The notes beneath the pieces were generated by a model, which saw nothing but the letters and a program-made list of their open reading frames with translations, did no database searches and was not told the origin of the DNA. A stretch of 12,500 nucleotides of DNA from Chrysomallon squamiferum (taxonomy: Eukaryota > Mollusca > Gastropoda > Neomphalida > Peltospiridae), in NCBI GenBank assembly GCA_012295275.1, contig CM022677.1, positions 22,515,490 through 22,527,989 of the forward strand, given 5' to 3'. Shown here one piece after another: positions 1 through 8,562 of this stretch (position 1 is its first letter; each line of letters starts with the position of its first letter). The position numbers and the translations under genes are program-made.

Positions 1-254
1 ATTTAATGACCGTGTTTAAGTATGATTGATATTACACATGTACATGTGTGTATGTGTATGTATTGTATGTGGATAGATTTAAGTAGATTTCAGAAGCTAA
101 GTTATTTAATGACCGTGTGTAAGTATGACTGATATTACACATGTACATGTGTGTATGTGTATGTATTGTATGTGGATAGATTTAAGTAGATTTCAGAAGC
201 TAAGTTATTTAATGACCGTGTTTAAGTATGATTGATATTACACATGTACATGTG
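1..254. repeat. 103-bp tandem repeat, about 2.5 copies
   Basis: The unit beginning ATTTAATGACCGTGT recurs at 1, 104 and 207, a constant 103-bp period, and the array is cut by the window start. Copies are nearly identical. Each unit contains GATTTCAG, which resembles a splice acceptor, about 25 bases before a TTAAGTATG or GTAAGTATG stretch. Only the second copy (119-127) has the donor-like GTAAGTATG. No coding potential is seen. The 120 bases after it (255-375) are unremarkable AT-rich DNA. Confidence 0.95.
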
Positions 255-373
255 AGATATCTGTTTCCTCTACAAGTCAGCCACTTAACAGTCTTAATAT
301 CTCTTTATATATGTTTATGTGTGTGTGCAACCTATATATATACCTACAACACAATTTAATTATAAACTGTTTG

Positions 374-375
<2 letters not shown>

Positions 376-435
<60 letters not shown>
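376..435. repeat. (TC)n microsatellite
   Basis: A perfect TC dinucleotide run of about 60 bases. Confidence 0.98.
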
Positions 436-438
<3 letters not shown>

Positions 439-730
439 GAATGATAAATGTACATATCAAGAACATATCAGATAACAATAATCTCTGTTGTATATAAACT
501 GATATTCACCATGGTTGCTACACTTATCTGTATACAATGTTGGCCAGATGGTTTATACAACTGTTATCTAACAGTGAACTATTAAGTTTTTATTTAAAAC
601 TTTATTTTAATGGGTTTTTTTGTATCAAACTGACAAATCCTAATGACTCTGTTTGTAGTTTGTGTCCCTTTAACAAAACCCAAAACTGTGTTCTTCTGTA
701 ATTTCTTTCTCCATCTTTCCTTCTTTCATG
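436..730. other. Unique AT-rich DNA, no gene seen
   Basis: This is non-repetitive AT-rich sequence. I see no open frame with protein-like composition, no RNA gene and no clear regulatory element. Confidence 0.6.
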
Positions 731-1074
<344 letters not shown>

Positions 1075-1180
1075 ATTTCGTATTGTTTCACTTTGGTTTC
1101 TAATTGTTTCAGTTTGATTTCTGATTGTTTCAGTTTGATTTCTGATTGTTTCAGTTTGATTTCTAATTGTTTCAGTTTGG
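1075..1180. repeat. 21-bp tandem repeat, about 4 copies
   Basis: The unit is approximately TTTCAGTTTGATTTCTGATTG, with single-base variants (GGTTTCTAATTG at the ends). Each unit holds TTGTTTCAG, which resembles a 3' splice site on the + strand. The 21-base unit is a multiple of three, so it reads open as a repeated SLISDCF peptide, but nothing supports it being coding. Confidence 0.9.
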
Positions 1181-1260
1181 TTGTACTGGTTGAGGCATCA
1201 GTTTACTGTGTGGTAGGACTCAGGTTCAAATCCAAGTGGTAAACTGTTTTATTTTTCAAC
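1181..1260 (+). other. tRNA-like B-box relic, possible SINE fragment
   Basis: GGTTCAAATCC at 1223-1233 matches the RNA polymerase III B-box consensus (GGTTCRANTCC). About 33 bases upstream, TGGTTGAGGCATCAG is a weak A-box-like match. The T-stem around the B box pairs poorly and no acceptor stem is visible, so this is not a working tRNA gene. A decayed tRNA-derived SINE head would fit, but I could not identify target-site duplications or a tail. Confidence is low. Confidence 0.3.
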
Positions 1261-1365
1261 AATCACACACATATCTCCTTCATTCTCTTTCTTTCTGTCT
1301 GTCTTATTCTTTCTATCTCTGTCTTTCTGATTTTCTCTTTCTTTTCTTTCTTTCTTTCTGTGTAA
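1260..1365. repeat. Imperfect (TTTC)/(TCTG) pyrimidine tract
   Basis: Irregular TTTC, TCTT and TCTG units give a pyrimidine-rich + strand. There is no coding signal. Confidence 0.8.
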
Positions 1366-1424
1366 TGTGTATATTTGACTTTGTTTTGTCATTATTTTAT
1401 TATTTTATAAAAAGTATAAATGCA

Positions 1425-1512
1425 TGCAGTCACACATACAGACACACAAAGACATAAACACTCAGACACATAAATGTACACATATACAAACATACAGAAA
1501 CACACACAAACA

Positions 1513-1552
<40 letters not shown>
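1425..1552. repeat. Degenerate (ACAG/ACAT) then (AC)n microsatellite
   Basis: CACATACAGACAC-like sequence grades into a nearly perfect AC run (about 1515-1548). The following 1553-1765 is unique AT-rich DNA with no recognisable gene. Confidence 0.92.
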
Positions 1553-1765
1553 ACAAGCAGACTGTTTGTCTTCAATCCACACTGTGAACATTATTTGATC
1601 TTTCTTCATTTATGACAGACAAATCTATAAACTTTGCTTTGTGTTCAGCTGCTGAGAAGACAGGTTGTAAATAATTAATTCTCTTTAATAATTGTCAGTA
1701 AATATTTACCTAGTTGCAGTTTTCTTGTTAGGTCAAATCAGTGCATTTTTATTATTTCATCACAA

Positions 1766-2035
1766 ACACACAGACACATGCACACACGTATTACACACAC
1801 ACACATACACATACATACATACATCTTGGAATTATTGGAGAATTTATTATGTCTGGATAGACTGTATTATAAAAATATGTACATGTATGTGTGTATGTAT
1901 CTGTGTGTGTATAAGTTTGTGTCAGAGAGTGTGTATCTGTCTGTATCTGTGTGTCAGAGTGTGTATGTGTCTGTGTGTCAGAGAGTGTATGTGTGTGTCT
2001 GAGAGTGTGTATGTGTGTGTATCTGTGTGTTTGTT
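1766..2035. repeat. Compound AC-rich then GT-rich repeat
   Basis: An AC/ACAT block (about 1766-1832) is followed by a short AT-rich stretch and then a GT-rich block (about 1873-2030). The GT-rich block has a loose higher-order unit of GTCAGAGAGTGTGTATGTGT type repeated about four times. The long open frames here are low-complexity artefacts. Confidence 0.85.
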
Positions 2036-2403
2036 TTATTATTATTCTGTCTGCCCCAGTACCATTTAATGAGAGTAATTACAAAGTAAATACAGTCATA
2101 AACAAACAACTGTATTTGTAATTAGTGCCCATAAATAAACACAACACAACACAACACTACACAAATAAACACAACACAACACTGTACACAAATTCAGAGA
2201 AGTTTGGAAGATACGTAAATACACACAAAGACACAATGAAAAGAAACAATACAGTTATAAACTGCGTTATGCAGGGACATGAGGTAAATCTAAGCTGATT
2301 TTATCTTTATCATTAGTCAAATGTAGGGTAATCCCCCCACCAAATTATTTAAACATCCCCCTGTATGCTGATACACTGACCTTCATTTAGAAAAAATAAA
2401 TAA
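2036..2403. other. Unique AT-rich DNA with a short direct repeat
   Basis: Mostly unremarkable. An AAATAAACACAACACAAC motif occurs twice around 2130-2182. No gene or RNA element is recognised. Confidence 0.6.
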
Positions 2404-2412
2404 TGACACACA

Positions 2413-2462
<50 letters not shown>

Positions 2463-2598
2463 TACACACACACACACATACACACATACACACACACAGA
2501 CACACACACATACACACACAGACACACACACACAGACAGATACAGACACACATACACACACACACACAGACAGATACAGACACAGACACACACACACA

Positions 2599-2642
<44 letters not shown>

Positions 2643-2766
2643 GACACACACACAGACACACACATACACACACACACAGAGAGACACATACACAGACAGA
2701 TACAGACACACACACACACACAGACACACACACACACACAGATACAGACACACATTACAGACAGAC
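2404..2766. repeat. Long (AC)n / (ACAG) compound microsatellite
   Basis: About 360 bases of AC dinucleotides interspersed with ACAGAC, ATAC and AGAT variants. The long Cys-Val or His-Thr open frames on both strands come only from the repeat. Confidence 0.97.
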
Positions 2767-2861
2767 ATACTACTTGACCTGTTCAGGAACATTTGATTCC
2801 CTTTCTTTTGAAATTAACTTTTTGAATCCACATCCACCCTTATCTGTCTTTTATTTAACCC

Positions 2862-3226
2862 CACCCAGAACTTACCACTTACCCAGAACTTACCCCCACC
2901 CAGAACTTACCCCCATCCTGAACTCACCCCAGCCCAGAACTTACCCCTGCCCAGAACTTACCCCCACCCAGAACTTACCCCCACCCAGAACTTACCACTT
3001 ACCCAGAACTTACCCCCACCCAGAACTTACTCCCACCCAGAACTTACCACTTACCCAGAACTTACCCCCACCCAGAACTTACCCCCCCCACCCAGAACTT
3101 ACCACTTACCCAGAACTTACCCCCACCCAGAACTTACCCCCACCCAGAACTTACCACTTACCCAGAACTTACCCCCACCCAGAACTTACTCCCACCCAGA
3201 ACTTACCCCACCCAGAACTTACCTTG
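2862..3226. repeat. C-rich 16-17-bp minisatellite, about 21 copies
   Basis: The core CCCAGAACTTACC is repeated about 21 times, one copy being degenerate (GAACTCAC). Units alternate between a CCCCA and a CACTTA linker, giving a higher-order pattern of paired units. On the minus strand each core reads GGTAAGTTCTGGG, which carries GTAAGT, the consensus 5' splice-site hexamer. No exon is evident on either strand. The open frame spanning the array is a repeat artefact. Confidence 0.93.
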
Positions 3227-3552
3227 CATGTCAACAGGTGTTTGATAATCATTTACATTAACTATGAATTATTTATTATCTCTTCAAATAGTATCTTTAA
3301 TATTCCACTAAATGTTTTATTGCTATTTTTTTTTTTCTTCTTCTTCTTCTTCTTCTTACTATTATTATTATTACTTTTGGTTGGGTTTTTTTTGTTGGTT
3401 TTATTTATTTTTTGTTTTAATTTGTTACACTATGATTTGTTTTTGACCTGATTATCATTGTGGTTACTACCTTTATTTTTACCTGGACGAGAAGTCAGGT
3501 GTTATTGTCAGGTGATGAGTATGCATTTGTTAGGAAACTTCCTACCTGTGTG
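3227..3552. other. T-rich DNA with (TTC)n and (TTA)n tracts
   Basis: A T-rich stretch contains a TTC run followed by TTA units (about 3325-3375). The rest, up to the AT/GT repeat, is unique and shows no gene. Confidence 0.7.
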
Positions 3553-3780
3553 GTAAGTATATAAATATATACACAATATATATACACACACACATACATA
3601 CATCTATTTGTGTGTGTGTGTGTGTGTATATATGTTTGTGTGTATGTGTTTGTAGGTATATATGTATATATGTATATATATATGTATACATGTATATATG
3701 ATATCTATATGTAGATAGGAAGGTAGCTAGATAGATACATACATACATACATATATAACATACAGACACATATATACACT
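3553..3780. repeat. Mixed (TA)/(GT)/(ATAC) microsatellite cluster
   Basis: Alternating TATA, GTGT, TATG, GATA and ATAC tracts with no coding content. Confidence 0.85.
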
Positions 3781-4003
3781 GATAAATACTTTATCTTTTC
3801 AGTTATCTATGCTATTGTTCAGTTGTTCTTTTTTCACTTATATAATGTAATGTAATGTGTGTGTGTGTGTGTGTGTGTGTATTTTTGTGTGTGCTTGCGT
3901 GCATACATACATAGTTCATACAGACAGTGTATATATTACTGTTATTTGTCTTGTGTAATATATCTAGTCTATTCCACACTGTTATTATCTGTGTACAAAA
4001 GAG

Positions 4004-4041
<38 letters not shown>

Positions 4042-4412
4042 GACTAAGTCTGTGTAATCTTTGTTTTATGGCTCATTTATTTTTATTACCTTTCCTAAAT
4101 ATAAATATAGATAACTGTTTCTCCATCATGAGACTTTAATGTAGTTTATGATAATGTAGAATTAATGGTTGATAAAAAAAAAAAAAAAAAGCTATCAGAA
4201 TGAAAAGATAAAGAGATTAAAGTAAAAGTTAAAAAACAGAGTTAAACACTTTTCATGTGAATTGAAGGATTTTAGTTGAAGGCAGATATAAAGAGTTGAA
4301 GAAGAGAGAGAGACAGCTTCTTGCATCTGTTTTTTTATTTTTTATTTTTTTAATGCGTAAATTCTGCTGAAATAAGAGACAGAAAATGTATTGTGTATGT
4401 ATGTTTGTTGTG
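3781..4412. other. AT-rich DNA with (GT)n and two poly(A) runs
   Basis: Contains a GT run (about 3856-3881), a poly(A) run of about 35 bases (4004-4038) and a shorter one (about 4173-4190). Neither poly(A) has flanking direct repeats or an identifiable retroelement body. No gene is seen. Confidence 0.7.
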
Positions 4413-4542
4413 TTTCATTGTATGATTGTATGTGTGTGTGTATGTGATGTGTATATTGCTGTGTGTTTCATATCTGTGTGTGCATATGTAATGTGTATTT
4501 TTTGTGTTACATCTGTGAGTGTGTGTGTGAGTGTGTGAGTGT

Positions 4543-4573
<31 letters not shown>

Positions 4574-4575
4574 CA
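4413..4575. repeat. (TG)-rich imperfect microsatellite
   Basis: TGTGTATG and GTGTGAGT variants end in a purer GT run (about 4546-4573). Confidence 0.88.
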
Positions 4576-4605
4576 ATATCATTTATGATAAAACTGTTAA
4601 AAACG

Positions 4606-4912
4606 TACAGTTAGTAACAAGTTTCTATGTAACAGTGTCTGCAGGTGTAAGTATGTATATTTGAGTTTTTGTCTGAAGTTGCTCAATTATGGTAAAACTG
4701 TCTGCAAAAGTTTGTACATTTGAGTTTAAAATGTACAGTTGTAACAAGTTTCTATGTAACAGTGTCTGCAGGTGTAAGTATGTATATTTGAGTTTTTGTC
4801 TGAAGTTGCTCAATGTGGTAGTTTGTCTGCAGGTGTAAGTTTGTATATTTGAGTTTTTGTCTGAAGTTGCTCAATGTGGTAGTGTTTGTCTGCAGGTGTT
4901 AGTATGTCTGTG
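4606..4912. repeat. Minisatellite with donor-like motif, about 4-5 units
   Basis: The core TGTCTGCAGGTGTAAGTATG followed by a TTTGAGTTTTTGTCTGAAGTTGCTCAAT segment recurs. Two longer units (from about 4605 and 4731) share an extra TAACAAGTTTCTATGTAACAG stretch. Two shorter units of about 62 bp follow. Donor-like GTAAGTATG occurs at 4647 and 4774, with variants at 4835 (GTAAGTTTG) and 4898 (GTTAGTATG). TTCTATGTAACAG upstream resembles an acceptor. This might be the amplified edge of a non-coding 5' exon, but there is no direct evidence for transcription. Confidence 0.88.
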
Positions 4913-5011
4913 TATCTACATGTCTTGTGTGTGAGTTGATAAAGTTTGATGTATTCCTGTTTATCTGAAATTTAACAACTGTAACAGTTTTATAAATTAA
5001 ATAAATAAACT

Positions 5012-5185
5012 GTGTGTCTGCCTGCCTCTGACTGTGCTCCTACTTTCTACCATTCTGTCTGTGTGTCTGTATATCTGTCTGTGTCTGTGTGTCTGTCTGT
5101 GTCTGTCTGTCTGTGTATGTCTGTGTCTGTGTATGTGTGTGTGTGTGTCTGTCTGTCTGTGTCTGTATGTGTGTGTGTGTTTGTA
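5012..5185. repeat. (TCTG)/(TG) compound microsatellite
   Basis: TGTGTCTG and CTGTCTGT units with short GTGTAT interruptions. Open frames here are low-complexity artefacts. Confidence 0.9.
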
Positions 5186-5661
5186 TATCATGTGGTTTTC
5201 ACAAGTGGTTTTCTGTTAAACCTGCTACACAGCCAGTGGTGGAATACTGGATGTATTTCACAGAGATGTGCTATTTTTTGTATTTATGTAAACCTATCAG
5301 AAAATACTCATTTCAACACCAGACTAAAAATAACGTGTCTGTGTTGAAAGAATTTTTTTTTTCTCATTAATATTTCTTCTTTTTTTTTTTATCTCTATAT
5401 TTAGACATTTCTGATGCAGTTTATTTTTGATAGCTTCTAAAACGTTTTGTGTTTGTTGCATTCATAGTTGATGTAAGCAGTTTATTTTTTTTAATTCTAA
5501 TTTGTTTTTATTATTATTATAGTTGTTTGATGCTGCTGCTGCTATTGTTGCTGTTATTATTGTTGTTGTTGCTGTTATTATTGTTGTTGTTGATATTAGT
5601 GTAATTATTTTTATTTTAATGACAAATTCTGCTTTACTTTTGTAGGAATCCTATTTCAAGA

Positions 5662-5664
<3 letters not shown>
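5186..5664. other. Unique DNA with imperfect trinucleotide tract
   Basis: Positions 5190-5500 are non-repetitive and show no recognisable gene. About 5510-5600 contains GCTGCT, ATTGTT and GTTGTT trinucleotides, including a locally duplicated GCTGTTATTATTGTTGTT segment. If the gene has a non-coding first exon or a promoter nearby it could lie here, but no TATA box or initiator is convincing. Confidence 0.55.

Positions 5665-5739
<75 letters not shown>
5665..5739. repeat. (TC)n microsatellite just upstream of exon 1
   Basis: A perfect TC run of about 75 bases, ending 46 bases before the proposed splice acceptor and 68 bases before the ATG at 5808. Confidence 0.97.
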
Positions 5740-5740
<1 letters not shown>

Positions 5741-5807
5741 AGAACTAATATTTAAGTGTATGACATGTTTTGTGTTTTATTTCAGATAACAGTGTTTTCG
5801 TTGTACA

Positions 5808-5880
5808 ATGTGGAAAAAGATTTTAGCAGTTTTGTTTGGTGTCGTCATTGGTTACTGGTTTTATGACGACTTTGATCCAG
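5808..5880 (+). CDS. Coding exon 1: N-terminal membrane anchor of HSD11B1-like SDR
   Basis: Encodes 24 residues plus one base. Residues 2-4 (WKK) are followed by a hydrophobic segment (about residues 5-18, ILAVLFGVVIGYWF) and then YDDFDP. Family members carry a signal anchor here followed by an acidic D-F-D-P, so the ATG at 5808 is a natural start. The donor is CCAG|GTAAAA at 5881. Upstream, TTTATTTCAG at 5776-5785 looks like an acceptor, which would make 5786-5807 the last 22 bases of 5' UTR joined to an upstream non-coding exon I could not locate. Alternatively transcription begins nearby. The exon ends in phase 1, matching the AC that starts exon 2 (G+AC gives Asp). Confidence 0.85.
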
Positions 5881-5928
5881 GTAAAATAATTTTATTTATC
5901 ATTCCTACTTTTGTCACATTAATAAGAA

Positions 5929-6257
5929 TCATCAACATCATCATCATCATTATTTATATTATCATTAGTAAGAGTAGTAAATGTTACTAATAGTAGTGCA
6001 AGTAGTGGTATTAGTTGTAGAAGTAGTAGTAGTAATAGTAGTAGTAGTAGTTGTAGAAGCAGAAGCAGTAGGATCAGTAGTGGTAGTATTAGTATTAGTA
6101 GAAGTATTAGTAACAGTAGTAGTACTAGCAATAGTAGTAGTAGTACTAGTAGTATTGTAGCAGTAGTAGTACTATTGTAGAGTAATAGTAGTAGTAGTTG
6201 TAGTAGTAGAAGTAGTTGTAGTAGTAGTAGTAGTAGTAGTACTAGTAATAGAAGTAG
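5929..6257. repeat. Imperfect (ATC)n then (AGT)n trinucleotide tract in intron 1
   Basis: A short CATCATCATC run is followed by about 280 bases of AGT-type units with AGA, ATT and ACT interruptions. No splice signals recur in it. Confidence 0.92.
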
Positions 6258-6377
6258 AGGTTTGATAGTGATAATAATAACTACTCACTAGGCACTAGTT
6301 AGGATGGCATATTAAAAATGATAAAATTTATCTTCTGATTCAAATAACAGAAAATCTATTTATTCTAGTGCTCAGTA

Positions 6378-6378
<1 letters not shown>

Positions 6379-6450
<72 letters not shown>
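6379..6450. repeat. Perfect (ATT)n microsatellite in intron 1
   Basis: About 24 uninterrupted ATT units. The flanks 6258-6378 and 6451-6574 are unique intronic DNA without a recognisable exon. Confidence 0.97.
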
Positions 6451-6452
<2 letters not shown>

Positions 6453-6574
6453 TACTATCATTATCAAATATTTTCAGATATAACTTTGTAACAACTTTTA
6501 CAGACAAGGGAATTAACTCCAGAATTTCACATTTCTGCTAGTTGGAGTTATTTTCCATTGATAAATAACAGCAA

Positions 6575-6830
<256 letters not shown>

Positions 6831-8062
6831 ACTGTTTCAGACAAACTGAAGGGGAAGTGTGTTGTTATTACTATTACTATTATTACTATTACTGTTATTA
6901 ACTATTACTGTTTCAGACAAACTGAAGGGAAGTGTGTTGTTATAACTATTACTATTATTACTATTACTTATTACTTTTCAGACAAACTGAAGGGGAAGTG
7001 TGTTGTTATTACTATTACTATTATTATTATTTATTACTATTACTGTTTCAGACAAACTGAAGGGGAAGTGTGTTGTTATTACTATTACTGTTATTACTAT
7101 TACTGTTTCAGACAAACTGAAGGGGAAGTGTGTTGTTATTACTATTACTATTATTACTATTACTGTTATTACTATTACTGTTTCAGACAAACTGAAGGGG
7201 AAGTGTGTTGTTATTACTATTACTATTATTACTATCACTGTTATTACTATTACTGTTTCAGACAAACTGAAGGGGAAGTGTGTTGTTATTACTATTATTA
7301 CTGTTTCAGACAAACTGTTTTACTATTACTGTTTCAGACAAACTGAAGGGGAAGTGTGTTGTTATTACTATTACTATTATTACTATTACTGTTATTACTA
7401 TTACTGTTTCAGACAAACTGAAGGGGAAGTGTGTTGTTATTACTATTACTATTATTACTATTACTGTTATTACTATTACTGTTTCAGACAAACTGAAGGG
7501 GAAGTGTGTTGTTATTACTATTACTATTATTACTATTACTGTTATTACTATCACTGTTTCAGACAAACTGAAGGGGAAGTGTGTAGTTATTACTATTACT
7601 GTTATAACTATTACTGTTATTACTATTACTGTTTCAGACAAACTGAAGGGGAAGTGTGTTGTTATTACTATTACTGTTATTACTATTACTGTTTCAGACA
7701 ACCTGAAGGGGAAGTGTGTAGTTTATAACTATTACTGTTATTACTATTACTGTTTCAGACAAACTGAAGGGGAAGTGTGTTGTTATTACTATTACTATTA
7801 TTACTATTACTGTTATTACTATTACTGTTTCAGACAAACTGAAGGGGAAGTGTGTAGTTATAATTACTATTATATTATTACTATTATTACTATCACTGTT
7901 TCAGACAAACTGAAGGGGAAGTGTGTTGTTATAACTATTACTATCCACTGGGATAGGAGAGTTAGATATTACTGTATCACTGTTTCAGACAAACTGAGGT
8001 TTGGGGTTAACATACTTATCACTGCTTATTACTTTAAAAAGTTCTACAGACAAACTGAAGGG
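6831..8062 (+). repeat. Exon-2 acceptor array: about 19 tandem copies of a splice acceptor plus exon start
   Basis: Each unit contains CTGTTTCAG followed by about 28 bases of exon start encoding (D)KLKGKCVV, then filler of TTACTATTACTG-type repeats. The base after the AG is at 6841, 6917, 6982, 7052, 7112, 7187, 7262, 7310, 7338, 7413, 7488, 7563, 7638, 7698, 7759, 7834, 7905, 7989 and 8050. Spacing is most often 75 or 60 bases, differing by a 15-base filler block. The copy at 7310 is cut short after ACAAACTG, the copy at 6917 lacks one G, and the last two are divergent. Almost every copy keeps an intact acceptor, so the true acceptor of exon 2 cannot be chosen from sequence alone. Confidence 0.93.
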
Positions 8063-8089
8063 GAGAGAAAACTTTATTATTTAGAATAA
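7905..8089 (+). pseudogene. Eroded exon 2: disrupted cofactor-binding segment of the SDR
   Basis: After the acceptor at 7904 the frame reads DKLKGKCVVIT, the usual first beta strand of the Rossmann fold. The expected Gly-Ala is replaced by seven bases of ATTACTA filler. TCC ACT GGG ATA GGA GAG TTA (7944-7964) then encodes STGIGEL, a good match to the rest of the TGASxGIGEEL motif but one base out of frame. Array-like sequence with another TTTCAGACAAACTG follows. Next, 7997-8026 encodes RFGVNILITA, matching the second beta strand (consensus R-L-G-A-x-[VI]-x-[VIL]-T-A) and back in the first frame. A further array scrap precedes ERKL (8063-8074), and a TAA stop lies at 8087-8089. No convincing donor is seen before exon 3. 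The order of fragments is right but spacing and frame are wrong, so this is either a damaged exon or a mis-assembled one. Confidence 0.6.
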
Positions 8090-8281
8090 TTTTATAATTT
8101 AAAGTTTTATAAGTTACTGGTTTTACTAAATTTGATAATCGATTTTTTTTTTTTTTTTTTAGTTTGTTGTGCTTTTTTTTTGTTATTACTTTTGTTTTTA
8201 CATATTTTTAGTTTTTATGGATTTTTTTTTCCTATTATGAATTTTATGACAAACAATATTTCATTGATTTTTTACTGTATG

Positions 8282-8313
<32 letters not shown>

Positions 8314-8469
8314 TATATTTGTTTATTTATTTATTTATTTATATGTTTCTTCATTTGTTTATATATTTATATATTTGTTCATTTATTTATTTATTTTTTC
8401 TTATATTACTTATTTATCATCTTCACTGATGTTGTTGTTGTTGTTCTATTTATTTATTGATTTTCTCAG
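8090..8469 (+). other. Intron 2: T-rich DNA with (TTTA)n
   Basis: Contains a poly(T) run (about 8142-8160), further T-rich sequence and a TTTA tetranucleotide tract (about 8280-8400). It ends in GATTTTCTCAG, a good acceptor for exon 3. No additional exon is visible, in particular none encoding the missing cofactor motif. Confidence 0.75.
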
Positions 8470-8562
8470 GTGATAGAAAGGTGTCGACAGCTTGGAAGTG
8501 GTCAGTTTGAGTACGTGACAGCTGACATGGACAACCTGACCTCAACAGAGAACGTCATCAGA
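8470..8562 (+). CDS. Coding exon 3 of HSD11B1-like SDR
   Basis: A 93-base exon with 31 codons, phase 0 at both ends, preceded by TTTTCTCAG and followed by GTATGT. It encodes VIERCRQLGSGQFEYVTADM and then DNLTSTENVIR. In the family this is the end of the helix after the second beta strand and the next strand, whose A-D-M supplies the conserved Asp near the adenine of the cofactor. It joins directly in frame to exon 4 (EAVQRLGGIDILVLNHI), exactly as expected. Base composition is richer in GC than the surroundings and codons are unbroken. The last 12 bases (AACGTCATCAGA) are the part copied in the array that follows. Confidence 0.88.

Noticed and set aside
1181-1260. Functional tRNA gene
   Set aside because: Only the B box is convincing; the T-stem is weak and neither an acceptor stem nor an anticodon arm can be folded.
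2349-2792. Long Cys-Val and His-Thr open frames on both strands
   Set aside because: They lie wholly in an (AC)n-type repeat that lacks stops in several frames. There is no protein-like composition or splice context.
2774-3451. 225-residue Pro/Thr-rich protein across the C-rich minisatellite
   Set aside because: The frame is open only because of the repeat, and the flanks are low-complexity Phe/Leu from T-rich DNA.
4004-4038. Poly(A) tail of a retroposed gene or LINE
   Set aside because: No element body, reading frame or target-site duplication is visible next to it.
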